DNA from: Advenella faeciporci
GTDB taxonomy: Bacteria > Pseudomonadota > Gammaproteobacteria > Burkholderiales > Burkholderiaceae_B
Assembly (NCBI RefSeq): GCF_014652395.1
Contig: NZ_BMYS01000022.1
Location: 350-48,074, forward strand
Reading direction: 5' to 3'
DNA length: 47,725 bases
The notes under the pieces are model-generated. The model did not search any database, was not told the origin of the DNA, and saw only the letters and a program-made list of their open reading frames with translations. Both the position numbers and the translations under genes were made by a program. Shown piece by piece: positions 19,018-28,540 of the stretch. The stretch's first letter is position 1. The number at the start of each line of letters is the position of its first letter.

Positions 19018-20196
19018 CTACCAGACGTTCTTCTCGATAATGGGCTGATTGTTTAACACCCGCTCCCAGCCCAAGCGCTTCAAATTCAAACTTCTGTATT
19101 CGCCAAATTCAATCAATTCGGCAAGAGCGCGACCCACTGCTGGTGATTGTTGCATGCCGTGACCACTGAAACCATTAGCAAAAACCATATTGTTGATATC
19201 GGGGTGATAACCCAGTATGACGTTCTGGTCGAAGGTACAGTAATCATAATGACCGGCCCAGCTATGTTCACAGCGCAGGGCCTCGAAGGCAGGTACCCGA
19301 TGCGCCAGGATTGGCCATAGAAGTTCATCAAACAACGGGTATTGAACGTCAAAATCAAAACATTCAGGGTCCTGGTCTGCCGGTGGCTGAATCCCGCAAA
19401 TAAACCCTTCCCCTTCAGGGTGGATATAAGCACCGCTTGGATCAATCAGCATGGGACAATCATTGACAGTCTCGGGGCAGGTGACATAAAAAACACTGCG
19501 CTTGCGCGATTCTATGGGCAATTCAATGCCTGCCTGACGTGCCAGTTTCATGGCCCCGGTACCCGCCGCATTCACAAAAACACCGCAGGCAACGGTCTCA
19601 CCGTTATTCAGGGTCACGCCGGTTACGCGTGCGCCTTCCCGATGCACCTGCACCACCTCATTTTCTATGTAACTGACCCCTTGGGTAATTGCCTTGCGAC
19701 GAAAAGCACGCATCATGCCATACGCATCCAGCCAGCCTTCCCCTTTAAGGCCCAACGAACCACCCGCCAAATCAGATACATTCAGCCATGAATATTTGTC
19801 TTGCAACTGCCGATCTGACAACAAGGCAATTTGCGCCCCCAGGGAGCGTTGCAAGGCATTGTTTTCCCGCAAGGTCGCATAGCCTTCCGGCGTGGACAGA
19901 AACAGATAACCCGCTTCATGAAAATTCACATCAGGCCGCTCACCATCCACTTCAAGGGTTTCGCCAATGCCGTACAGGAACTCACTGCCAAACTGCGACA
20001 TTTGAATGTTTTCAACGGTGGAAAATTGATGGCGTATGGAAGCTGCCGACAAGGCGGTCGCACATTTCTGGTAAGACGAGTCTTTTTCAATAACCAGAAC
20101 GGAACCTTTAAACGAACGGGAGGCGCTTAAAAAATAGGCTAAAGCGCTTCCTGTTGCTGCACCGCCAGCAATCACCACATCAAAACAGTTCTTCAT
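19018..20196 (-). CDS. DadA-type FAD-dependent amino/imino acid oxidoreductase
   Basis: A 392-residue flavoprotein of the DAO superfamily. The N-terminal dinucleotide motif is FDVVIAGGAATGSALAYFL, the substrate domain carries RSVFYVTCPE, and the C-terminal FAD closure is NMVFANGFSGHGMQQSPAVG. This family covers D-amino-acid dehydrogenase, sarcosine/dimethylglycine oxidases and L-pipecolate oxidase. The adjacent AmaB-type dehydrogenase and ketimine reductase favour an L-pipecolate or similar cyclic imino-acid substrate, as inference. Two starts are possible, 20208 and 20196. The latter has GAGA upstream and gives a family-like N-terminus. It heads the minus-strand operon that continues into livK after 98 bp. 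Confidence 0.8.
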   Translation of the reverse strand: MKNCFDVVIAGGAATGSALAYFLSASRSFKGSVLVIEKDSSYQKCATALSAASIRHQFSTVENIQMSQFGSEFLYGIGETLEVDGERPDVNFHEAGYLFLSTPEGYATLRENNALQRSLGAQIALLSDRQLQDKYSWLNVSDLAGGSLGLKGEGWLDAYGMMRAFRRKAITQGVSYIENEVVQVHREGARVTGVTLNNGETVACGVFVNAAGTGAMKLARQAGIELPIESRKRSVFYVTCPETVNDCPMLIDPSGAYIHPEGEGFICGIQPPADQDPECFDFDVQYPLFDELLWPILAHRVPAFEALRCEHSWAGHYDYCTFDQNVILGYHPDINNMVFANGFSGHGMQQSPAVGRALAELIEFGEYRSLNLKRLGWERVLNNQPIIEKNVW

Positions 20197-20697
20197 GCAA
20201 CGTCTCATTACAAGTGTCTGAATAAGACATAAATTCTCATAAGAAAAATTTGACGTCAATCATTATTTACACCTAATTTTTTAAACGCTTTATAAAAATA
20301 AAAAATAATCATTAAAAATCAAATGCTTGAAAAATAAATAAAATGAATTTAATTTTTTAACCAGGAAAAAAAACTTGATTACAGCACTGGTTTTTGTATT
20401 TCCTATCAGTAAAATTACAAAAAACAATTCAAATTTAAAAATTTTATGCCATAAAAATATGACTGTAATTCATTGATATAAAACAATATATTTTGCATAG
20501 CAGCAATAGCTGCGTAAGGGAAAACCCTTCCAGTTTATTTTGTTTTCTTATAAGAAATTTTTTGACTTTAAGAAAATCAATTGTTAATCTATTCACATTG
20601 GATGCCTTCAACCCATCCCGTCATGTTTCACTTCCCTGCCAGGCAGGGTCATTTAACACGCTGTTCTTACCCTGATGATTCACAAAGGAAACCAGCC
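20197..20697. other. AT-rich divergent intergenic region between the FAD oxidase and the ALDH7-type gene
   Basis: About 500 bp without a credible gene and much richer in A+T than the flanking genes. It must hold the promoters of both catabolic transcripts. A small perfect hairpin (AAGGG-AAAA-CCCTT, 20516-20529) followed by a T-rich stretch lies upstream of the plus-strand promoter. It is a plausible site for the XRE-cupin regulator, but I see no convincing operator. Confidence 0.6.
20562..20590 (+). promoter_or_regulatory. Predicted sigma70 promoter of the amaB-like gene
   Basis: -35 TTGACT (20562-20567), a 17-bp spacer and -10 TAATCT (20585-20590). The start point would be near 20597, giving a leader of about 100 nt before the start codon at 20698. 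Confidence 0.55.
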
Positions 20698-22203
20698 ATG
20701 AGTTCAGTCCAGGAATTACTCGTCTCTTTAGGTGTCAACCCAGCCTCCTTTCAGAATGGCAGCCTGAAAGTTCATTCTCCCATTGATGGCGCCCCTATCG
20801 CCAATGTCGTTGAGCAGTCTTCGGCAGAAGTGACTGCCGCCGTTGAGCGCGCCCATGCCGCTTTTACGCAATGGCGCCAGGTTCCCGCACCCCGACGCGG
20901 AGAACTGATCCGCCTGCTTGGCGAGGAATTGCGGGCCAACAAAGAAGCCCTTGGACGGTTGGTGTCAATTGAAGCGGGCAAAATCATTGCCGAGGGTCAG
21001 GGGGAAGTCCAGGAAATGATTGATATTTGCGACTTTGCGGTTGGCCTGTCACGCCAGTTATACGGCCTGACCATTGCCTCGGAACGCCCGGGACACCGCA
21101 TGATGGAAACCTGGCATCCGCTGGGAGTGGTTGGCGTGATTACCGCTTTCAACTTTCCGGTCGCCGTCTGGTCATGGAATACCGCCCTGGCATTGGTTTG
21201 TGGCGATGCCGTCATCTGGAAACCTTCTGAAAAAACCCCGCTAACCGCCCTGGCCACCCATGCCCTGCTGGAACGCGCCCTGAAAAAATTTGGTGATGCG
21301 CCTGAACACCTGTCGCAATTGGTGATTGGGCAACGGGAAACCGGAGAGATTCTGGTAAACAATCCAAGGGTTGCCCTGGTTTCAGCCACCGGCTCCACCC
21401 GCATGGGTCGCGAGGTTGGCCCCAAAGTCGCGGCCCGGTTTGGCCGTTGCATTCTTGAGCTGGGGGGCAATAATGCCATTATCGTTAGCGAAACCGCAGA
21501 CCTGGACATGGCCGTGCGGGGCATTGTTTTTGGTGCGGTCGGCACAGCCGGACAACGCTGCACCAGCACGCGCCGCCTGATCGTCCACAGCAGCATTGCC
21601 CATGAACTTGCCGAACGGCTGAAAAAAGCATACCGCACCTTACCCATTGGCAACCCCCTTGAGGCCGGTACGCTGGTAGGGCCCCTCATTGACAAGGCGG
21701 CTTTTGACACCATGCAAACCGCGCTGCAAAAAGCGGTTGAACAAAAGGGAATTGTCACCGGTGGCCAGCGCGTCTTGCACGACAGGTTCCCCGATGCCTA
21801 TTACGTTGAGCCCGCGCTGGTTGAAATGCCGGCACAAACCGAAGTGGTACGTCACGAAACTTTTGCGCCCATCCTTTACATCATGAGTTATGAGCGCTTC
21901 GAAGACGCATTGGCCCTGCAAAATGAAGTGCCCCAAGGCCTGTCTTCGGCCATCTTCACCACCAACCTGCTTGAAGCCGAATATTTCATGTCAGCCGCCG
22001 GATCAGACTGCGGTATTGCCAATGTCAACATCGGCACCTCGGGCGCCGAAATCGGTGGCGCCTTTGGTGGTGAAAAAGAAACCGGTGGCGGGCGAGAGTC
22101 CGGCTCCGACGCATGGAAGGGCTATATGCGCCGGGCCACCAACACCATCAACTACTCGCGTGAATTGCCACTGGCTCAGGGCGTGAAATTTGGTGACGAT
22201 TAA
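20698..22203 (+). CDS. amaB: L-piperidine-6-carboxylate / 2-aminoadipate-6-semialdehyde dehydrogenase (ALDH7 family)
   Basis: A 501-residue aldehyde dehydrogenase of the antiquitin (ALDH7) type. NAD-binding region VVGVITAFNFPVAVWSWN, catalytic Glu in ILELGGNNAI, catalytic Cys in GTAGQRCTSTRR, and the family-specific C-terminus FGGEKETGGGRESGSDAWK. ALDH7 enzymes oxidise 2-aminoadipate-6-semialdehyde (in equilibrium with piperideine-6-carboxylate) to 2-aminoadipate in lysine and pipecolate breakdown. The start at 20698 follows AAGGAA; an upstream frame to 20581 overlaps the promoter and is rejected. The next gene encodes a matching aminotransferase. Confidence 0.88.
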   Translation: MSSVQELLVSLGVNPASFQNGSLKVHSPIDGAPIANVVEQSSAEVTAAVERAHAAFTQWRQVPAPRRGELIRLLGEELRANKEALGRLVSIEAGKIIAEGQGEVQEMIDICDFAVGLSRQLYGLTIASERPGHRMMETWHPLGVVGVITAFNFPVAVWSWNTALALVCGDAVIWKPSEKTPLTALATHALLERALKKFGDAPEHLSQLVIGQRETGEILVNNPRVALVSATGSTRMGREVGPKVAARFGRCILELGGNNAIIVSETADLDMAVRGIVFGAVGTAGQRCTSTRRLIVHSSIAHELAERLKKAYRTLPIGNPLEAGTLVGPLIDKAAFDTMQTALQKAVEQKGIVTGGQRVLHDRFPDAYYVEPALVEMPAQTEVVRHETFAPILYIMSYERFEDALALQNEVPQGLSSAIFTTNLLEAEYFMSAAGSDCGIANVNIGTSGAEIGGAFGGEKETGGGRESGSDAWKGYMRRATNTINYSRELPLAQGVKFGDD

Positions 22204-22268
22204 TGCCATACTGAACATTTCCCATTTAACGATGGGCACCCCCGTTCAATTGATGAAAAGGTCTGACT

Positions 22269-23459
22269 ATGTCTTCCGGTTTTCCTTTCGCTGCACCGTT
22301 CAAAGAAATCAAGGGTTCACCCATCAGGGAACTGTTCAAATACCTGTCCACGCCCGGTATGATCTCTTTTGCCGGTGGCTACCCCGCCCCTGAACTGTTC
22401 GATATCCCAGGTTTGCAGGCCTCAATAAGCACCCAGGCATCCACCCTGCAGGAGTCTATGTCTTACGGCGCCACCGAGGGACTGCCGGTCTTGCGTGAAA
22501 TACTGGCCACCCTTTGCACACAACGCGGCATACAGGCCGGTAAAGACGACATCCTGGTAACCAGTGGCTCGCAGCAGGCTTATGAGTTGCTGGTGCGGGC
22601 CCTGATTGCACCGGGAGATACCGCACTGGTAGAGCGTCCCGCCTACCCGGCCGCCATTCAGGGCCTGCGGCTGGCCGGTGCCAATATTGTCACTGTTGGG
22701 GTTGAAGAGGACGGCACCAATCTTGAGGAACTGGCCCGGGCACTGCAGCAGCACCAGCCCAAGTTTTTTTACTGTGTGCCCACTTTTGCCAATCCCAGCG
22801 GTATTACCCTGTCATTGGAAAAACGCAAGAAACTGCTGGCGCTGCTGGCCACCACCGATTGCCTGCTGATTGAAGATGACCCTTATGGCCAGTTGCGCTT
22901 TAGCGGAGAGCCTTTGCCCACCCTGGCAGAACTGGCCCGCTCAACACCGGCACAAGACCAGGTTATTTACCTGTCCAGCCTGTCCAAAACCGTGGCACCG
23001 GGCCTGCGCATTGGCTGGATGGTCGCCCACCCCGAAATTTTACGCCGCTGCGTGCTGGCCAAACAGGTGGACGATATGTGTTCGGCCCCTTTCATGCAGG
23101 CGGTCGCCGCCCATTACCTGAACTCGGGACGTTATGCGCAGCATTTGCCTTATATTATCAACACCTACCGGCAGCGGGCACAGTGCATGCTAAACGCTTT
23201 TTCAGCCGACTTTGATGGCCAGCTTAAACTGGTCAGGCCCGAAGGCGGCATGTTTATTTGGGGATACCTGCCCCCTGACATCAATGCAACAAGGCTCTTG
23301 CCCCTGGCCATTGACGAAAAGGTCATGTTCGTGCCCGGCAGCGGCTTTTATGCTGACAAACCCGATGAAAACGCGTTTCGCCTGTCATTTGCCATGAGCA
23401 ATGAAGCACAAATTACTGAAGGCGTTACCCGTTTCAGAAAAGCGCTTGACCGTTATTGA
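22269..23459 (+). CDS. PLP-dependent aminotransferase, 2-aminoadipate aminotransferase-like
   Basis: A 396-residue fold-type I aminotransferase. ITSGSQ-type motif VTSGSQQAYELLVRAL, the PLP-contacting FANPSGITLS and DDPYGQLRF, and the Schiff-base Lys in SSLSKTVAPGLRIGWM. It resembles the LysN/AroAT-I group that transfers the amino group of 2-aminoadipate or aromatic and branched amino acids. Placed 65 bp after the ALDH7 gene, it would convert 2-aminoadipate to 2-oxoadipate, the next step of lysine breakdown (inference). Its 3' end overlaps the convergent rmuC gene by 7 bp. Confidence 0.83.
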   Translation: MSSGFPFAAPFKEIKGSPIRELFKYLSTPGMISFAGGYPAPELFDIPGLQASISTQASTLQESMSYGATEGLPVLREILATLCTQRGIQAGKDDILVTSGSQQAYELLVRALIAPGDTALVERPAYPAAIQGLRLAGANIVTVGVEEDGTNLEELARALQQHQPKFFYCVPTFANPSGITLSLEKRKKLLALLATTDCLLIEDDPYGQLRFSGEPLPTLAELARSTPAQDQVIYLSSLSKTVAPGLRIGWMVAHPEILRRCVLAKQVDDMCSAPFMQAVAAHYLNSGRYAQHLPYIINTYRQRAQCMLNAFSADFDGQLKLVRPEGGMFIWGYLPPDINATRLLPLAIDEKVMFVPGSGFYADKPDENAFRLSFAMSNEAQITEGVTRFRKALDRY

Positions 23460-24955
23460 GGCTGGCCATTTTTCACCAAGGCATCCAGCCGGCTGACATC
23501 AAAATCCGGATGGATAGGCTCGGGCTCAACCATTTTCCGGCTGGCCTTGGCCGACAGTTCATTGAAGCGTTCAACCTTGCCAATCAAGCCTTGCCGGCCG
23601 GCCAACGAACCCACCACCGCATTGTAATGCGTACCCACCGTGTTAAGTGTTCCTCCCAGCCGGGACAGGTGCTCGGCTACCCGGGTCACCTGATTGTAAA
23701 TATCTACGGCACGGTCCCCGATCTGGGCGGCCTGCTCGTTGCTGCGTGCCATCATCCACAAATAGGAAACGGTTCTTAAAACAGGCATTAAGGTGGTATG
23801 CGACACCAGCACCACCCCTTTTTCATAGCCATATTGAAACAGGTTGGACGGATGCCTGAGTGCCTCTATATAAGCAGCCTCGACCGGCATGAACATCAAC
23901 ACAAAACCGGGGCTGTGCATTCCTTGCAAATTGCTGTAATTCTTTTCAGACAATTGATCAATATGGTTCCTGACGGCCCGGGCATGGGCATCCAGGGAAG
24001 ACTGCATGAGACCATCCTGCGTGGCGTTAACCGCCTGCTGATAGTCGTTCAGGGAAACCTTGCTGTCAATAATCATATGCTTGCCATCGGGCAGATAAAG
24101 CACAAAATCGGGTAGCTGGCTTTGTCCCGCCTCGTTACGAAAATGGGCCTGGGCCTGAAAATGATCCCCCTTGACCAATCCCGCCATTTCCAGTGCCCGT
24201 TCAAGCTGCATCTCACCCCAGTTACCCAGGGTTTTTTTATCCCCTTTCAGGGCACGGGCCAGGGCATCGGCATCCTGGGTCATTTTCATGCCAATATCCA
24301 TAAACTGTTGGATATTGGCATGAAGCAAGGTATGCCCCTTTAGCGACTGGTCATGCACCTCATTCACACGTGCTTGAAACCCATCGAGCTTTTCTTTTAA
24401 GGGTTGTAACAAACCATCCATCGCCTGCTGATTCTGCACTGAAAACAACTGGCTTTTTTCATCCATGATTTTATTGGCCAGATTTTCAAATTCCGTGCTC
24501 AATAATTGGCGAGACTGTTGAAAAGCCACTTTAAGTTCATTCAGAGTATCTTCTTTTTGCTGATATTGGGCCTGCAAAAGCGTATTTTCTTTATCCAGAT
24601 CCGCTATTTTCATCAGGGCTGCCTGCTGTCCTGATTCAAGCTGTTGTTTTATCTTCATGATCTGTATCAACTGTTCTTTAATTAAATGCAGCTCGGTTTC
24701 TTTACCCGAGAGCATTTTATCCAATGCGTCTTTTTCATTATCCAGCTGTTTGAAATCCTGTTGTAAGACATGATAAGCAAACTGCTGCTCATCACGCTGG
24801 GTATCACTGTCATGCAATTGACTTTCCAACAGAACCGCTTTTGTTCTAAGACGATTAAGCGTTAACTGCATCACAATAGAAACAAGCAAAGCACCAATAC
24901 CGAAGGCTGCCAGCAGTAATCCGGCAAACATGTAAATTGAATTTAATTCCTGCAC
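23453..24955 (-). CDS. rmuC: DNA recombination protein RmuC
   Basis: A 500-residue protein. It has an N-terminal membrane span (about 9-30), a long predicted coiled coil (about 35-165, heptad-rich with many Gln, Glu and Lys), and the C-terminal RmuC domain with DALARALKGDKKTLGNWGEM, LPDGKHMIIDSKVSLNDYQQ and SPGFVLMFMPVEAAYIEAL; this domain has a restriction-endonuclease-like fold. RmuC limits recombination at inverted repeats in E. coli. The start is a GTG with AGGAT upstream; an ATG at 24931 is an alternative that would just keep the membrane span. Confidence 0.92.
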   Translation of the reverse strand: MQELNSIYMFAGLLLAAFGIGALLVSIVMQLTLNRLRTKAVLLESQLHDSDTQRDEQQFAYHVLQQDFKQLDNEKDALDKMLSGKETELHLIKEQLIQIMKIKQQLESGQQAALMKIADLDKENTLLQAQYQQKEDTLNELKVAFQQSRQLLSTEFENLANKIMDEKSQLFSVQNQQAMDGLLQPLKEKLDGFQARVNEVHDQSLKGHTLLHANIQQFMDIGMKMTQDADALARALKGDKKTLGNWGEMQLERALEMAGLVKGDHFQAQAHFRNEAGQSQLPDFVLYLPDGKHMIIDSKVSLNDYQQAVNATQDGLMQSSLDAHARAVRNHIDQLSEKNYSNLQGMHSPGFVLMFMPVEAAYIEALRHPSNLFQYGYEKGVVLVSHTTLMPVLRTVSYLWMMARSNEQAAQIGDRAVDIYNQVTRVAEHLSRLGGTLNTVGTHYNAVVGSLAGRQGLIGKVERFNELSAKASRKMVEPEPIHPDFDVSRLDALVKNGQPQ

Positions 24956-25106
24956 TCGTTATCCTGTTTTGATACTTCTTTAGCCAAAAGAGCCATCGTA
25001 CCTTTTGAGATCCCCTAAAAACAAGGGGTTTTACGGTGCTTTGGTTAAAATCACATAACTGCTAGTACAGTTTAGGAGTGTTTTTATCGTTTTCTTTTTT
25101 TGATAA

Positions 25107-26312
<1,206 letters not shown>

Positions 26313-26333
26313 GCAACGCTTTTAACAAAGCTT

Positions 26334-26372
26334 AAAACCGGTTCTGAATACAGGCGATCCAGAACCGGTTTT
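26334..26372. terminator. Bidirectional terminator between pobA and the aldo/keto reductase gene
   Basis: A 13-bp perfect inverted repeat (AAAACCGGTTCTG / CAGAACCGGTTTT) whose ends supply short T runs on both strands, 21 bp after the pobA stop codon and between converging genes. Confidence 0.85.
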
Positions 26373-26477
26373 ACAAGTCATTATTTTTAAGCAAGATAAC
26401 AATAACGGCATTCCAGGCAATGCACTGTCACCAACAATGCCGGAATTACCAAGATCCTTCCTGACAAGATTCTTTTC

Positions 26478-27473
26478 TTACTCTTCAAAAGCCTCTGTAT
26501 CAATCTCGGCCAGTGTCGCCTTGGGATAACGATTACCGGCAATCGTATCCTGATTAATCAACTGCCCCGCTTTTTCAAGAATAACCGGATCAATTTCTAA
26601 CGAAACCGCCTGAATATTTTCAAGCAAATGGACCAGACTGGTCGTACCGGGAATCGGGATCAACCGAGGGTCCTGTTCCAGTAGCCAAACCAGTGCCAAT
26701 TGAGCCGGTGTGCATCCGGCCTGTTGTGCCAAGGCCGCATAATCTGCCAATACACGTAAATTTCTGGCATAGTTTTCAGTGCTGAAACGTGGCATATTAA
26801 GACGGATATCATTGGCAGGCAAAACTGAAACATCATGCAGTTTATTACCCAGGAACCCTCTGGCCAACGGGCTGAATGCCACTAAATTGGCTCCGATCTC
26901 ACGGCAGGCCTGCAGTGCCCCCAACTCTGGGTTGCGTGACCATAATGAGTATTCATTTTGAACGGCCGTTACCGGATGTACCTGATGGGCCTTTTTAATG
27001 GTTTGTGCCGACACTTCCGATAAACCGATAAACCGGATTTTACCCTGGGCCACTAAATCGGCAAGCGCACCGACACTCTCTTCAATCGGCACGCTTTTAT
27101 CCCAGCGATGCAAGTAATACAGGTCAATCACATCGGTTTGCAATCGCCTTAATGATTCATCACATTGACGCTTGATGGTTTCTGGCCGGCCGTCTATCAC
27201 CCGTTTACCATTCACGCCACCCATACCGCATTTACTGGCCAGAAAAATCTGCTGTCGATAGGCATTAAGTACCGAACCGACCAAGGTTTCATTCTTGCCA
27301 AAACCATATAGCGTAGCGGTATCAAAATGGTTAATACCTGATTCAAGTGCCTTAAGCAATAAAGCCTTACCGTCTTCTTCGCTGGGTGGCATGCCATAGG
27401 CATGACTTAAATTCATGCATCCTAAACCAACCGGAAAAACCGGCTGCCCGCCAATACTACGCTGTGCTTTCAT
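26478..27473 (-). CDS. Aldo/keto reductase
   Basis: A 331-residue AKR. The catalytic tetrad is visible: Asp and Tyr in NHFDTATLYGFGKNETLVG, Lys in IFLASKCG, and His in VIDLYYLHRWD. The cofactor-binding end is LIPIPGTTSLVHLLENIQA. It resembles the YajO/IolS-like AKR group that reduces aldehydes with NADPH. Placed between pobA and the p-cresol genes, it might act on aromatic aldehydes, but that is only context. The start follows AAAGGAATAG. Confidence 0.88.
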   Translation of the reverse strand: MKAQRSIGGQPVFPVGLGCMNLSHAYGMPPSEEDGKALLLKALESGINHFDTATLYGFGKNETLVGSVLNAYRQQIFLASKCGMGGVNGKRVIDGRPETIKRQCDESLRRLQTDVIDLYYLHRWDKSVPIEESVGALADLVAQGKIRFIGLSEVSAQTIKKAHQVHPVTAVQNEYSLWSRNPELGALQACREIGANLVAFSPLARGFLGNKLHDVSVLPANDIRLNMPRFSTENYARNLRVLADYAALAQQAGCTPAQLALVWLLEQDPRLIPIPGTTSLVHLLENIQAVSLEIDPVILEKAGQLINQDTIAGNRYPKATLAEIDTEAFEE

Positions 27474-27600
27474 ATCTATTCCTTTAATTAGCCGTCTCTT
27501 ATTTATTCATTCTAAAGTGCCAATTGGTCTGGCACGGGCTGATTAAACATTTTGACGAGACGGGCAAGTTGTATATTCAGCCATTCCAAAGGCAACGCTG

Positions 27601-28368
27601 TCAGACCCAATAGGATTTGAATACCCCCCAGATCATATGAGCGCTTAGAAGCAGCATTGTTACCCTGAATCCTGTTTTAAAAACCTTTTCAGGCAAGTTG
27701 TCAAGCAGGCGTGTACCTATATAGGTTCCCACGACACCACTTGCAATCATGGCAATAAGCATGGGTGTCCATTGTGCAAACGCAAACCCCAGGGCACCAA
27801 ACACCAGAATTTTAAGACCATGCTGAAGCACCATACATACCGAATGCGTTGCAACCAGCGTTTGTTTTGTATAACCTTTGGATGCAATTAATGCCGCCAC
27901 CATCGGTCCTGCCGCCCCGACAATCATAGAGGCAAAACTGGTTAATGCGCCACCCACAATAAAATACGTTTTACTGATCGAAGAAGCCGGCTTGATTTTG
28001 CTGCCGAACACTGACCACAAAATAAATGCAGCCAATAATAATTTGGCGACCGCATCGGGAATATGCAATACAATCGGACCGCCTAAAGCAACACCAATAA
28101 TACTGCCAATAAAAAACCATAATGCCAACGGCCAGACAATATACTTGAACTGAATAACCGTACGTCCTAAATTGGACCCCAACTGAACAATCGCATGCAC
28201 CGGCAGTACACTGGCAACCGGCATGCCAGTACCCATAATAGCCAGCAAGGCAACACCACCGCCCAAGCCCATGGCTGCCGTCAAGGCCGAAGTAAAAAAA
28301 CTGGCAAAAACAAGAAGAACGGCAAATGCCTTGCTTATATCATCAGGAAAAAAAAACCATTCAATCAT
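27601..28368 (-). CDS. TauE/SafE family sulfite exporter-like membrane protein
   Basis: A 255-residue protein with about eight hydrophobic spans and the two-fold pattern of this family: ALTAAMGLGGGVALLAIMG in the first half and FASMIVGAAGPMVAALIASK in the second. Members export small anions such as sulfite, sulfoacetate or other organic anions. Here it lies next to aromatic catabolic genes, and an aromatic or organic acid substrate is possible. No clear ribosome binding site is visible before the ATG at 28368. Confidence 0.85.
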   Translation of the reverse strand: MIEWFFFPDDISKAFAVLLVFASFFTSALTAAMGLGGGVALLAIMGTGMPVASVLPVHAIVQLGSNLGRTVIQFKYIVWPLALWFFIGSIIGVALGGPIVLHIPDAVAKLLLAAFILWSVFGSKIKPASSISKTYFIVGGALTSFASMIVGAAGPMVAALIASKGYTKQTLVATHSVCMVLQHGLKILVFGALGFAFAQWTPMLIAMIASGVVGTYIGTRLLDNLPEKVFKTGFRVTMLLLSAHMIWGVFKSYWV

Positions 28369-28448
28369 ATACTATTTTAACTCTTTGATTTAGATCGACA
28401 CATAGCGGCACTTGCCCCTGCAATCGTGCGTCCGTAGCGGACATACTA

Positions 28449-28484
28449 AAAAAAACGGTTTATCCGAACAAGACAAACCGTTTT
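28449..28484 (-). terminator. Terminator of the pchCXFA operon
   Basis: Inverted repeat AAAACGGTTT (28452-28461) / AAACCGTTTT (28475-28484). On the minus strand it runs into eight T, 57 bp past the pchA stop codon. Confidence 0.85.
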
Positions 28485-28540
28485 AAATTAGAAATAAATT
28501 ACCGTATTATTCACATTGACATGAACACAATTAAGCAAAA

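Noticed and set aside
25012-25032. Terminator hairpin (CCCCT/AGGGG) upstream of pobA
   Set aside because: Short stem with only four T on the plus strand and no plus-strand gene before it that needs termination, since rmuC runs the other way from here.
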